DNA of 64,000 bases from Salmonella bongori NCTC 12419 (GCF_000252995.1 NC_015761.1:2170001-2234000); one strand, 5' to 3'. Counted from the first letter of the stretch, positions 8,956 to 17,414 are shown. Translations and numbers: made by a program. Notes: generated by a model not told the origin, from the letters alone.

Positions 8956-9000
8956 CCGCGCCGGATGGCAGAAGAAATACGTTATCCGGTCTGCGGCGCG
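8956..9000. repeat. REP element in mglB-mglA gap
   Basis: CCGCGCCGGATGGCAG...GTTATCCGGTCTGCGGCGCG forms a long imperfect palindrome of REP type within the 133-base mglB-mglA spacer. Differential expression of the abundant binding protein relative to the ATPase is the usual explanation for its place. Confidence 0.85.
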
Positions 9001-9053
9001 TCACCCTTCCACGGTTTCAGGGCGCAACAAAATTGCGCCCACAGACGGAAAAG

Positions 9054-10052
9054 TTATTTTTGGGTAAATTCGCTCAGATTGTCTTTGTCCACGCCGACAT
9101 AAGGCACGCGCACGATTTTGTTCTCAATCTTCCAGTTAGTGCCATCAGCCGCGCCCTTACCTTCGGCAAGGTTTTTTGCCAGTTCGAATGTTGCTTTCGC
9201 CTGATTGTTCGCGTCATTCAGCACCGTTCCGGCCATCGCCCCCGATTTCACCAACGCCAGGGCTTCCGGTAACGCATCAACACCAAAGACCGGGATCGCC
9301 GATTTATTATGCGCTTTCAGCGCTTCTACCGCGCCCATCGCCATCGCATCGTTATTGGCAATAACCACTTCAATCTTGTTAGCGTTCGGACCAGATAGCC
9401 AGGCATCCATCTTATCTTTTGCCTGCGCGGTATCCCACATAGCGGTATCTAATGCCAGTTGCTCAGTCTGAATACCTTTGTCATTTAACTCTTTCACCAC
9501 ATACGTCGTACGGGCTTCCGCATCCGGATGCCCCGGCTCGCCTTTTAACAGGACATATTGAATTTTACCGTCTTTATTCAGATCCCAACCCTGATTCGCC
9601 TGCCAGTGTTTGGCAATTAAGTCGCCCTGAATCACACCGGATTCTTTAGAGTCAGTCCCGACATAATACGCCTTGTCATAGCTGTCCAGCGCTTTGCGGG
9701 ATGGCTCTTTATTAAAGAACACTATCGGCACATTTTGCCCACGCGCTTTTTCAATCACGGTACCAGCCGCTGCCGGGTCGACCAGGTTAATCGCCAGTGC
9801 TTTCACGCCTTTCGCCAGCAAAACGTCAATTTGATCATTCTGTTTGGACTGATCGTTTTGCGAGTCATTCATCAGCAACTGAACATCCGGCGCGGATTTG
9901 CCATCTTTTTCAATCGCCTTACGCACGACGGACATAAAATTATCGTCGTATTTATAAATCGTCACGCCAATACGCGTATCCGCCGCATTCGCGTGCGCGC
10001 CGAATAACAGACTTGCCATCACGGCAGAAAGGGTCAGTACCTTCTTATTCAT
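9054..10052 (-). CDS. mglB: Periplasmic D-galactose-binding protein MglB
   Basis: Periplasmic galactose/glucose-binding protein that feeds MglAC and also serves the Trg chemoreceptor. 332 residues with a Sec signal peptide ending 'GAHANA' at residue 23. The calcium-binding loop of the family is visible as 'DLNKDGKIQ', a site characteristic of this binding protein. First gene of mglBAC. The promoter at 10267-10336 carries a CRP site and a gal operator, so it is activated by cAMP-CRP and repressed by GalS/GalR. Confidence 0.98.
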   Translation of the reverse strand: MNKKVLTLSAVMASLLFGAHANAADTRIGVTIYKYDDNFMSVVRKAIEKDGKSAPDVQLLMNDSQNDQSKQNDQIDVLLAKGVKALAINLVDPAAAGTVIEKARGQNVPIVFFNKEPSRKALDSYDKAYYVGTDSKESGVIQGDLIAKHWQANQGWDLNKDGKIQYVLLKGEPGHPDAEARTTYVVKELNDKGIQTEQLALDTAMWDTAQAKDKMDAWLSGPNANKIEVVIANNDAMAMGAVEALKAHNKSAIPVFGVDALPEALALVKSGAMAGTVLNDANNQAKATFELAKNLAEGKGAADGTNWKIENKIVRVPYVGVDKDNLSEFTQK

Positions 10053-10273
10053 GGTAGCTCCGGTTTTATTATAGAGGGTATAGCGTAAGAAAATGCCCGG
10101 CGACTCAGCACGTTAACGTCGCGTTACTGAAGGCCAAAGCGTATTAATTCAACTTTTTATTTTTGTGTCCGGTAAGTCGCAGGATAGGGTGATAACCGTG
10201 TTCAGAAGCACAATAACGCGGCAAAACCGATCGCTGACTGTTACATATCAGTTACAGTGCGACAAACGTTGTC

Positions 10274-10279
10274 ATCATA
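10274..10279 (-). promoter_or_regulatory. Predicted -10 element of mglB promoter
   Basis: On the minus strand these bases read TATGAT. A start near 10267 would place the CRP centre (10308.5) at about -41.5, the class II geometry known for E. coli mglB. Confidence 0.6.
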
Positions 10280-10300
10280 GCTATCACAATGTTAATAAAC

Positions 10301-10316
10301 TGTGAATTTACTCACA
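10301..10316 (-). promoter_or_regulatory. CRP site of mglB promoter
   Basis: TGTGAATTTACTCACA is an exact TGTGA-N6-TCACA match. It lies between the gal operator (10321-10336) and the presumed -10, so CRP would act as a class II activator and the upstream repressor would contact or displace it. Confidence 0.85.
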
Positions 10317-10320
10317 GATT

Positions 10321-10336
10321 GAAAACGGTTACATGC
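10321..10336 (-). promoter_or_regulatory. GalS/GalR operator of mglB
   Basis: GAAAACGGTTACATGC reads on the minus strand as GCATGTAACCGTTTTC, close to the gal operator consensus GTGTAANCGNTTNCAC. It is centred about 61 bases upstream of the inferred mglB start and only four bases from the CRP core, as in E. coli. Confidence 0.8.
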
Positions 10337-10345
10337 GATGAGTAA

Positions 10346-11368
10346 TCAGTTAGTGATCAGCACCGCATTCTGTCGCAACGCCACCGAATGACGCCGAACC
10401 AGCGTCGGCATAAAGCAGTGCGTCGCGGTGATATCCAGCGTACCTGCAGCGCCCTGTAGCGCCAGTTCTGTCGCAATTTTCGCCATAGAAGCAATAGGAT
10501 AGCGTACAGTCGTCAACTGAGGATCGGTATAACGCGCAATAGGAATATCATCAAAACCGATGATAGACAGATGCAAGGGAATGGCGATGCCATTGTCTTT
10601 TAACGCCGTCAGCGCTCCTGCCGCCATGTTATCGTTATAAGCGAATACCGCCGTCAGCTGCAGATTGCGCCCCAGTAACTCAACCATCGCCGACTCGCCG
10701 CCCTGCATATCCGGCGTACCGGTGCCAATCCAGCTCTCGGACGCAGAAATCCCCTGCTCATGCAGCGCATTTAGCCATCCTTCCCGGCGCATTGCGTCAT
10801 CTTCAATACGGTGACTGGAAGCAAGGTAGCCGATTCGCTGATGTCCGTTATTTAACAACATTCGGGTTGCCATTCTGGCACCGCTCACATTATCGAGACA
10901 GACGCAGCGATGCGCATATCCCGGGACGATACGGTTAATCAGCACCATGCCGGGAATCTGATCCATAAAGTCGCCCAGCTCGCGATCGGTTAAAGCTTTT
11001 GAGTGAACAATCAAGGCATTGCAACGCTGGCGAATCAGGACTTCAATAGCATGACGCTCCTTTTCCGCTTCATGATAGCTATTGCCAATGAGGACATATT
11101 TCTGGTGGTGTTGGGCCACCTGATCCACGGCTTTCACCAGCGCGCCGAAAAACGCATCAGAAACATCCATCACTACGACGCCGATGGTGTCGCTCACCTG
11201 TGTAGCCAGCGCCTGGGCATTCGCATTTGGCCGATACCCCAGCAATGTCACGGCTTGCATTACGCTATCACGGGTATCGGGACTGACCAACGCGCTATTA
11301 TTCAGTACGCGGGAAACGGTCGCTACAGACACGCCAGCCTGGCGCGCGACATCACGAATGGTGATCAT
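10346..11368 (-). CDS. galS: LacI-family galactose repressor/isorepressor GalS
   Basis: A LacI-family regulator with N-terminal helix-turn-helix (MITIRDVARQAGVSVATVS, hinge following) and a periplasmic-binding-protein-like effector domain for galactose/fucose. 340 residues from ATG 11368; AGGG lies eight bases upstream. A GTG two codons earlier (11374) is in frame but less likely. The C-terminus ends 'QNAVLITN', a few residues short of E. coli GalS (346). Adjacent to and transcribed in the same direction as mglBAC, which it represses, and autoregulated through the operator at 11473-11488. Confidence 0.96.
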   Translation of the reverse strand: MITIRDVARQAGVSVATVSRVLNNSALVSPDTRDSVMQAVTLLGYRPNANAQALATQVSDTIGVVVMDVSDAFFGALVKAVDQVAQHHQKYVLIGNSYHEAEKERHAIEVLIRQRCNALIVHSKALTDRELGDFMDQIPGMVLINRIVPGYAHRCVCLDNVSGARMATRMLLNNGHQRIGYLASSHRIEDDAMRREGWLNALHEQGISASESWIGTGTPDMQGGESAMVELLGRNLQLTAVFAYNDNMAAGALTALKDNGIAIPLHLSIIGFDDIPIARYTDPQLTTVRYPIASMAKIATELALQGAAGTLDITATHCFMPTLVRRHSVALRQNAVLITN

Positions 11369-11452
11369 ATTCACTGCCCTGTTTGAGTTCAGAAATGCTC
11401 ACGAATGTCCCGTCAGCAGGCGGCTATTTTGTCAGCACCCAGAGCAGGACTG

Positions 11453-11468
11453 CGTGAGTAACGTCACA
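11453..11468 (-). promoter_or_regulatory. CRP site of galS promoter
   Basis: CGTGAGTAACGTCACA differs from TGTGA-N6-TCACA at one position. It lies about 85 bases upstream of galS, next to the gal operator, repeating the mglB layout. Confidence 0.65.
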
Positions 11469-11472
11469 GGGA

Positions 11473-11488
11473 TGGAAACGGTTACAGC
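11473..11488 (-). promoter_or_regulatory. GalS/GalR operator of galS
   Basis: TGGAAACGGTTACAGC reads on the minus strand GCTGTAACCGTTTCCA, a good gal operator. It sits upstream of the CRP site at the galS promoter with the same order and spacing (four bases) as at mglB. Confidence 0.78.
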
Positions 11489-11517
11489 CGTTTTGTTAAT
11501 GAATGTGATCCAGATCG

Positions 11518-12660
11518 TTATCTGGATGTTCGGGATGCGCGTAGTGTGAATTGACGCCATAACCACTCGATCGGCCCCTGTCGCCAGAAACGTAGCCAGA
11601 TAACGGAGAAGAGAAGGTTTATTGCCCATACCGGAACGACAAAGAACAGGAGTTCCAGCCGATTGAACGCCATAAATAAGCCAAACTGATAAAAAAGCGT
11701 GGTACAGATGATCGTCTGCAGCAGATAATTGGTCAGCGCCATTCGCCCTACGCAGGCAATAGCAAACACCAGTCTGAACCGGCTAAGCTGCGGCCAGTAA
11801 CCCAATATCAGCGCAGCATAACCCAGCGTTTGAAACGGTGCGCTCAGTTCACGCGGCGCCTGTAACAGAAAGGCGCACCAGCGATATGCCCAGTCCAGCC
11901 GCCACTGTAAAATGATGGCAGGAAGGTTGATTGTTAACCCTAACGCCACCAGCAGAAACCCGGTACGGCGATAGTGCCGCAGACTGTACTGACCTTTCAG
12001 CCAGCCGCTACGCATCAGCGCAGCGCCCAGCAGCATCATACCTGCCAGTTGCCAGCCATATTGCGCACCAAGCGCCAGTAAACTATTCGACAGCATCTCC
12101 GCCCGGTTGCTAATGGCCTCCATACCGCCGTTCAGCTTCCAGTATTTTTCATACACTAGTGCGGAAGCATCCGGCGTCCAGGCGCGGCTGGTTTCGCTAT
12201 TAGATATCACGCCTAAAAGCAGCAACACGCCAATTCCCACCAGATAAAGCAGTACGCCAGTATTAAACAGACTTTTTACCGAAGGCGCGTCGCGTACCAA
12301 CCGCCAGCAGATAAGACCGACCAGACCGTAAGCCAGCAGAATGTCGCCATCCCAAAAGAATAGCGCATGGATAAAGCCCAACAGCGCCAGCAGCGTTAAG
12401 CGAGACTGAATCCACTGTTTTCCGCGCGGAAGCAGCATTTGTAACCCCGCGCCAAACAGCAGGGCGAACAGCGTAAGGAACTTGGCCTGCGCCACCAGAT
12501 CGAGCATCGCCCAGGACCAGGCATCCTCGGGGATAATCGCACCATACCAGGCGGGGTTGAGATACGCAGCTTTTGGCAAGCCAAAAGCACTGATATTAAG
12601 AAGCAGGATGCCAAGAATGGCAACGCCACGAATAAAATCCAGCGTGACGTTACGCTCCAT
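11518..12660 (-). CDS. yeiB: YeiB, DUF418 membrane protein
   Basis: A 380-residue inner membrane protein with about ten spans and the DUF418 C-terminal domain ('GRMALTNYLLQTIICTT' is the family hallmark). E. coli YeiB has 385 residues. Function is unproven; the DUF418/acyltransferase-3-like fold hints at envelope modification. Its start lies 14 bases after the folE stop, so folE-yeiB form one operon. It ends close to the galS control region. Confidence 0.93.
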   Translation of the reverse strand: MERNVTLDFIRGVAILGILLLNISAFGLPKAAYLNPAWYGAIIPEDAWSWAMLDLVAQAKFLTLFALLFGAGLQMLLPRGKQWIQSRLTLLALLGFIHALFFWDGDILLAYGLVGLICWRLVRDAPSVKSLFNTGVLLYLVGIGVLLLLGVISNSETSRAWTPDASALVYEKYWKLNGGMEAISNRAEMLSNSLLALGAQYGWQLAGMMLLGAALMRSGWLKGQYSLRHYRRTGFLLVALGLTINLPAIILQWRLDWAYRWCAFLLQAPRELSAPFQTLGYAALILGYWPQLSRFRLVFAIACVGRMALTNYLLQTIICTTLFYQFGLFMAFNRLELLFFVVPVWAINLLFSVIWLRFWRQGPIEWLWRQFTLRASRTSR

Positions 12661-12674
12661 AGTTACAGCCTTAA

Positions 12675-13343
12675 TCAGCTATGATGGCGAACAGCGCGCA
12701 GGAACTCCTGACGCGTGTTCTGGCTGGATTTAAACAAGCCGCCCAGCGAGGTCGTCGTCGTGGCGCTGGTCGCATCGCGTATACCACGCGCTTTCACACA
12801 GTAATGCACCGCATCAATCGAAACTGCCACATTATTGGTGCCAAGCAACGTTTGCAGCGCCGTCAAAATTTGCTGAGTCAGACGCTCCTGCACCTGCGGG
12901 CGCTGGGCGAAGAATTGCACGATACGGTTAATTTTTGACAGACCAATCACAGCGTCTTTAGGGATATAGGCGACGGTAGCTTTACCATCAATGGTCACAA
13001 AGTGGTGCTCACAGGTGCTGGTCAGCGTGATATCGCGAACGGTGACCATTTCGTCGACCTTCATTTTATTTTCAATGAGGGTAATTTTGGGGAAATTGGT
13101 ATAGTCGAGACCGGCGAAAATCTCATCAACATACATCTTCGCGATACGATGCGGCGTTTCCATCAAACTGTCATCGCTCAAATCGAGATTCAGCAACTGC
13201 ATGATCTCAGTCATATGCCCTGCGATGAGGCGTTTTCGCGTTTCATTATCTAATTCATCCACAGCCGGGCGCAGCGGCGTTTCCAGCCCCCGGGCAACCA
13301 GCGCGTCATGAACCAGGGCCGCTTCTTTACTGAGTGATGGCAT
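12675..13343 (-). CDS. folE: GTP cyclohydrolase I
   Basis: First committed enzyme of tetrahydrofolate (and other pterin) synthesis: GTP to 7,8-dihydroneopterin triphosphate plus formate. 222 residues from the ATG at 13343 ('MPSLSKEAALVHDAL'), the E. coli length; an upstream in-frame start at 13391 adds 16 residues without family support. Zinc and catalytic residues are in 'LTSTCEHHFVTIDGKA' and the later 'VHYCVKARG'. It is a homodecameric cytoplasmic enzyme. First gene of folE-yeiB, divergent from yeiG. Confidence 0.98.
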   Translation of the reverse strand: MPSLSKEAALVHDALVARGLETPLRPAVDELDNETRKRLIAGHMTEIMQLLNLDLSDDSLMETPHRIAKMYVDEIFAGLDYTNFPKITLIENKMKVDEMVTVRDITLTSTCEHHFVTIDGKATVAYIPKDAVIGLSKINRIVQFFAQRPQVQERLTQQILTALQTLLGTNNVAVSIDAVHYCVKARGIRDATSATTTTSLGGLFKSSQNTRQEFLRAVRHHS

Positions 13344-13670
13344 TAATCGTGTTCTCCTGCAGATGTGGCGCCTTTGCCCTGCATGGGGCAAAGTTTGTCA
13401 ATATTGTGACAGTGTGATTATTGTGCGTGAGGCAGCGCACATAATCCAGCATTCATACCCATAATTGTTGAAATTGTCGCAGCCTTTCATGACACCTTTT
13501 CCGGCGTGAGAATGATGACGGGACAAAGAATGAAATTGTTAACGCAACGTTATTTAAATGATGAAGCATGTTTATGCATTACGGAAGTGAAAGTTACTCA
13601 CAGTGCGATAAATAAGCTGTATTATGGAGAATCTGCGTACCTTATCAGGTTCAAATAAAAGGAGCCCCGC
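13344..13670. other. Intergenic divergent control region folE / yeiG
   Basis: 327 bases without a supported gene. It must hold promoters in both directions. The plus end has a good ribosome site (AAGGAG, 13660-13665) for yeiG. I see no confident operator, repeat or RNA gene. Confidence 0.5.
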
Positions 13671-14528
13671 ATGGAAATGCTCGAAGAGCACCGGTGTTTT
13701 GGCGGTTGGCAGCAGCGTTGGCGTCATCACGCCACTACGCTGAACTGCACCATGACATTCAGCATTTTTCTTCCGCCGACTCAGGATAATGAACCGCCTC
13801 CGGTGCTGTACTGGTTGTCCGGATTAACCTGCAATGATGAAAACTTCACCACCAAAGCTGGCGCACAGCGTGTGGCTGCTGAACTGGGCTTGGTATTAGT
13901 GATGCCGGACACCAGCCCGCGCGGCGAACAGGTTGCCGACGATAGCGGATACGATTTAGGTCAGGGCGCCGGCTTTTACCTCAATGCCACACAGTCGCCC
14001 TGGGCCAGCCATTATCACATGTACGACTACCTGCGCGATGAGCTTCCGGCGCTTATTCAGACACAATTTAACGTCAGTGACCGTTGCGCCATCAGCGGAC
14101 ACTCAATGGGGGGGCACGGCGCCTTGATCATGGCGCTCAAAAACCCGGGCAAATATGCCAGCGTCTCTGCCTTTGCGCCTATCGTCAACCCCAGCCGCGT
14201 CCCGTGGGGAATCAAAGCGCTTACTGCTTATCTCGGCGAAGATGAATCCACCTGGGCTGAATGGGATAGCCGCGAATTAATGCTGGCCAGCCAGCCGCAG
14301 GACGCCATTCCTGTGCTCATCGATCAGGGCGACAGCGATCAATTCCTCGCTGACCAGCTTCAACCTGCAGTCCTGGCGGAAGCCGCACGGCAAACCGCCT
14401 GGCCAATGACGCTACGAATTCAGCCCGGCTACGATCATAGCTATTATTTTATTGCGTCGTTTATCGAGGACCATCTGCGCTTTCACGCCCGACATCTGAG
14501 AGGCGAGCGTGAGGCGTCACCAGCATAA
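13671..14528 (+). CDS. yeiG: S-formylglutathione hydrolase YeiG
   Basis: Serine hydrolase of the esterase D family that cleaves S-formylglutathione to formate and glutathione in formaldehyde detoxification. The nucleophile Ser145 sits in SGHSMGGHG. The oxyanion region 'WLSGLTCNDENF' and the C-terminal 'GYDHSYYFI' with the catalytic histidine are present. 285 residues against 278 for E. coli YeiG; the extra length is a diverged C-terminal tail ('RGEREASPA') running 12 bases into the convergent regulator gene. The tail suggests that insertion of the neighbouring cluster altered the 3' end. Confidence 0.95.
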   Translation: MEMLEEHRCFGGWQQRWRHHATTLNCTMTFSIFLPPTQDNEPPPVLYWLSGLTCNDENFTTKAGAQRVAAELGLVLVMPDTSPRGEQVADDSGYDLGQGAGFYLNATQSPWASHYHMYDYLRDELPALIQTQFNVSDRCAISGHSMGGHGALIMALKNPGKYASVSAFAPIVNPSRVPWGIKALTAYLGEDESTWAEWDSRELMLASQPQDAIPVLIDQGDSDQFLADQLQPAVLAEAARQTAWPMTLRIQPGYDHSYYFIASFIEDHLRFHARHLRGEREASPA

Positions 14529-14891
14529 TGAATTTTCCAGCGCCGCGCTGTAGTTCACTTCTTCCGACTGCGGCGCGGAGGATTTATTGTTTAAATCCGC
14601 GACCTGCTGGCGTACCTGAAGACGGCCGCTGCCCTCGCCGCCTTCATAGCTCTCATGAAAATTACGTCGCTCGGATTCAAACAGCACCGCATTAAGGTTG
14701 TGCAACTTATCCAGCGCCCGCAGGAGAGAAATTAACGTATCAAGATTTAGCCCACCGCCCTTCTCAATACGCTTAATAGTAGCAATGCCGACTTGCGCAC
14801 GATCGGCAAGCTGCTGCTGGGTCATAGACAAGGACAAACGCGTCTCCTTTAGGCGGGCGCACAACGACAGGATAATCTCATCGTTATTCAT
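14517..14891 (-). CDS. XRE/Cro-family transcriptional regulator
   Basis: A small helix-turn-helix protein. From ATG 14891 it is 124 residues, with an XRE HTH at about residues 9-62 ('LSMTQQQLADRAQVGIATIKRIEKG') and a short polar tail. The start is uncertain. The ATG has no clear ribosome site, whereas an in-frame TTG at 14906 follows GAGGG at suitable spacing and would add five residues. A longer start (14951) would overlap the dehydratase gene. It lies 19 bases downstream of the serine dehydratase and likely regulates that cluster, probably at the AT-rich divergent region 16279-16494 (inference). Confidence 0.8.
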   Translation of the reverse strand: MNNDEIILSLCARLKETRLSLSMTQQQLADRAQVGIATIKRIEKGGGLNLDTLISLLRALDKLHNLNAVLFESERRNFHESYEGGEGSGRLQVRQQVADLNNKSSAPQSEEVNYSAALENSLCW

Positions 14892-14910
14892 CGTATGATA
14901 TTTCAATGGA

Positions 14911-16278
14911 TCACCCTCGCTTGCGTGGCTGAATTTTTCCCAACGAACCATGATAGGTTTCGCGATATTTAGCGCTCATGTCTTTACCGGTCTCATACAT
15001 CGCGGCAATGATCTCATCGAGTGTAATACAGGGGTCACTCACACGGCTGATTGCCATCGTTGCCGCGTTGATTGCTTTCACCGCGGAGATAGCATTTCTC
15101 TCAATGCAAGGAATTTGTACCTGTCCGCCCAGCGGATCGCAGGTCAATCCCAGATGATGCTCCATGGCAATCTCAGCGGCGCTCAGAGTTTGTTCCACCG
15201 AGGCTCCCATCAGTTCAGCCAGGCCCGCCGCCGCCATCGAACACGCCACGCCGATTTCCCCCTGACAGCCCACTTCAGATCCCAGAATAGAGGCGTTTTG
15301 TTTAAACAACAGCGCGATAGCAGTAGCGGTCAGGAAAAAGCGAGCCAGGGCGGAAGGGTCCAACGGTGTAATAAATTTATCATACCAACAGAGCACCGCA
15401 GGTATGATGCCGCACGCGCCATTAGTTGGCGCGGTAACAATCTGCCCGCCGCTGGCATTTTCTTCACTTACCGCAATGGCAAAAGCATTTACCCAGTTCA
15501 GTGCGGTTAAAAAATTGCTGACGGAACGGTTGGCCTGCAACGTTTTATGTAACGCACAAGCGCGCCGAGGCACCTGATACGGACCGGGTAACAGCCCTTC
15601 GGTATGCAGTCCGCGATACACAGCCTGTTGCATAACTTCCCATATCTGCGCCAGATAATTCTGCAATGTCTCTGGCGAATGGCGACACAGTTCATTTTTC
15701 ATCATTAGCGCTGCCACAGACAGGCCGTTATGCCGACAAAGCGCCAACAACTGTGCGGCATCGTCAAATTCAAAGGGCGAGGCCGTCTGGAAAGGCAGCG
15801 ATGACGTCAGTGGTTCACCATGTTTGCGAACCTGCCCGCCGCCGGTCGAAAACCAGGTCTCTTCATACAGTGTGAAATAATCATCCCTGGCGCGAAACGT
15901 CATCGCATAATGATGACCAGGGTGCGCCTGGCGATTGGCGATAATCTTTACCTTTACCGTAGTTCCGCCCGCCCCCGCGAGCGGTAGTTCGACTTTATTT
16001 TCATTTTCTGCACGTTTAATCGCCGCCATATGCGCGCGAAGATCCACATTTTCCGGCTGGTTGCCCAACAGTCCAAGGTAAAGCGCGATATCCACATTGT
16101 GGCATTTGCGGCTTAGCGATAGCGCACCGTAAAGCTCAATTTCGATTTCCCGCGCCAATGGCAACGTTTCTTGTTCTCTGAGCAATGAAATAAAATGGCA
16201 GGCGGCGCGCATCGGTCCTACTGTGCGTGAGCTGGATGGACCTATTACTATTTTGAATATATCAAGGCAACTTTCCAT
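14911..16278 (-). CDS. L-serine dehydratase-like iron-sulfur enzyme (SdaA family), atypical
   Basis: 455 residues, same length and domain order as SdaA (454): N-terminal beta domain, then the catalytic alpha domain. The three cysteines that hold the 4Fe-4S cluster are in APTNGACGIIPA, EVGCQGEIGVACSM and CDPLGGQVQIPC. The family converts L-serine to pyruvate and ammonia. Two conserved beta-domain motifs are altered: GPSSSHTVGPM reads GPSSSRTVGPM (Arg18), and GKGHHTD reads RKCHNVD, keeping the first histidine (His60). Substrate preference could therefore differ. It is divergent from a SerB-like phosphatase and an organophosphate-type transporter. Confidence 0.88.
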   Translation of the reverse strand: MESCLDIFKIVIGPSSSRTVGPMRAACHFISLLREQETLPLAREIEIELYGALSLSRKCHNVDIALYLGLLGNQPENVDLRAHMAAIKRAENENKVELPLAGAGGTTVKVKIIANRQAHPGHHYAMTFRARDDYFTLYEETWFSTGGGQVRKHGEPLTSSLPFQTASPFEFDDAAQLLALCRHNGLSVAALMMKNELCRHSPETLQNYLAQIWEVMQQAVYRGLHTEGLLPGPYQVPRRACALHKTLQANRSVSNFLTALNWVNAFAIAVSEENASGGQIVTAPTNGACGIIPAVLCWYDKFITPLDPSALARFFLTATAIALLFKQNASILGSEVGCQGEIGVACSMAAAGLAELMGASVEQTLSAAEIAMEHHLGLTCDPLGGQVQIPCIERNAISAVKAINAATMAISRVSDPCITLDEIIAAMYETGKDMSAKYRETYHGSLGKIQPRKRG

Positions 16279-16349
16279 CGTTATATCAATCCTTTCATTT
16301 TCAGTAACATTAAGTTATCAATATCATCCTCGCATAGTTGATATATCAA
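16253..16349. promoter_or_regulatory. Candidate operator region with repeated ATATCAA motifs between the serine-cluster genes
   Basis: The divergent gap contains a perfect 12-base palindrome TTGATATATCAA at 16338-16349. A near copy TTGAATATATCAA is at 16253-16265 (inside the first codons of the dehydratase gene), and there are further ATATCAA half-sites, for example 16283-16289. The cluster encodes an XRE regulator, a plausible ligand for such sites. Function is inferred from pattern and position only. Confidence 0.4.
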
Positions 16350-16494
16350 AAATGATACCTTTTGTGTCTGAAGTTTACCGCGTATCAAAAACCATCCTTT
16401 TTTATCGTTTTCCTGGCATTAATATCTGTGATAGCGAGATATTCCACGTTTCAAAAGACACATTATAATAGCCGTAAATTAAGGGAGTCACAGT

Positions 16495-17382
16495 ATGAGT
16501 GTTATTTATTTTATTACGACACAGGATATCAACACGTTTCAAAAAAAATTACCTGAAACGCTATTTCATGATATTAATATACCGTTTTCAAAATTATTTG
16601 ACAGACGGTATACCGCGCTGATCGATACCGCCTATCTCAGGCTTACGCTACCACAAGAGTACCTTACACCTGAGATTTATCACCGTTTGCGTGAACTCTC
16701 ATTACTCTGGTCTTTTGATTTTTTTATTAAGCCGCAATCATTGCCTGCTAACGGTATTATCGCGTTTGACATGGATTCTACATTTATTAAGGAAGAAGGT
16801 GTGGATGAAATAGCCTGCGCCCTCGGCATGACAGCGCAAATTGCCGCCATCACGCAACAGGCTATGGAGGGTAAACTTGACTTTAACGCCAGTTTTACCC
16901 GGCGTATCGGGATGCTGAAAGGCACGCCGAAAGAGGTCCTGAACGCGGTATGCGATCGCATGACCCTTTCGCCTGGTCTTTCAACTATTCTGCCGATAAT
17001 TAAAGCTAAAGGATTTAAAACTGCGATTATCTCCGGCGGACTGGATATTTTCACCCAGCGTCTGAAAACGCGATATCAACTTGATTATGCCTTTTCGAAT
17101 ACGGTTGAAATACGTGATAACGGGCTGACCGACAATATTACCCTGCCGATTATGAACGCGACCAGAAAAAAACAGACATTAGTTGAACTGGGGGACCAAT
17201 TAGGTATTACCACTGCCAATATTATCGCCTGCGGCGATGGTGCTAACGATCTGCCAATGTTACAACACGCAGGCATCGGTGTTGCCTGGAAAGCGAAACC
17301 ACTTGTACGGGAAAAAATCCACCACCAGATTAACTATCACGGTTTTGAATTACTTCTTTTCCTTATTGAAGATGAATTATAA
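16495..17382 (+). CDS. Phosphoserine phosphatase-like HAD hydrolase (SerB paralogue)
   Basis: A 295-residue HAD-superfamily phosphatase. Motif I is FDMDST (Asp92 nucleophile, Asp94 acid/base), motif II is in 'TAIISGGLDIFT', and motif IV is GDGANDLPML, all in the SerB pattern. 'MEGKLDFNASFTRRIGMLKG' parallels the SerB cap region. The N-terminal 85 residues are shorter than and unlike those of housekeeping SerB (322 residues). There is no signal peptide, so it acts in the cytoplasm. AT-rich 5' part. It is followed 32 bases later by the transporter gene and is probably co-transcribed. Exact substrate is unproven. Confidence 0.87.
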   Translation: MSVIYFITTQDINTFQKKLPETLFHDINIPFSKLFDRRYTALIDTAYLRLTLPQEYLTPEIYHRLRELSLLWSFDFFIKPQSLPANGIIAFDMDSTFIKEEGVDEIACALGMTAQIAAITQQAMEGKLDFNASFTRRIGMLKGTPKEVLNAVCDRMTLSPGLSTILPIIKAKGFKTAIISGGLDIFTQRLKTRYQLDYAFSNTVEIRDNGLTDNITLPIMNATRKKQTLVELGDQLGITTANIIACGDGANDLPMLQHAGIGVAWKAKPLVREKIHHQINYHGFELLLFLIEDEL

Positions 17383-17414
17383 CGCGACACAACTCGCCGG
17401 AAGGAAATTTTAAA

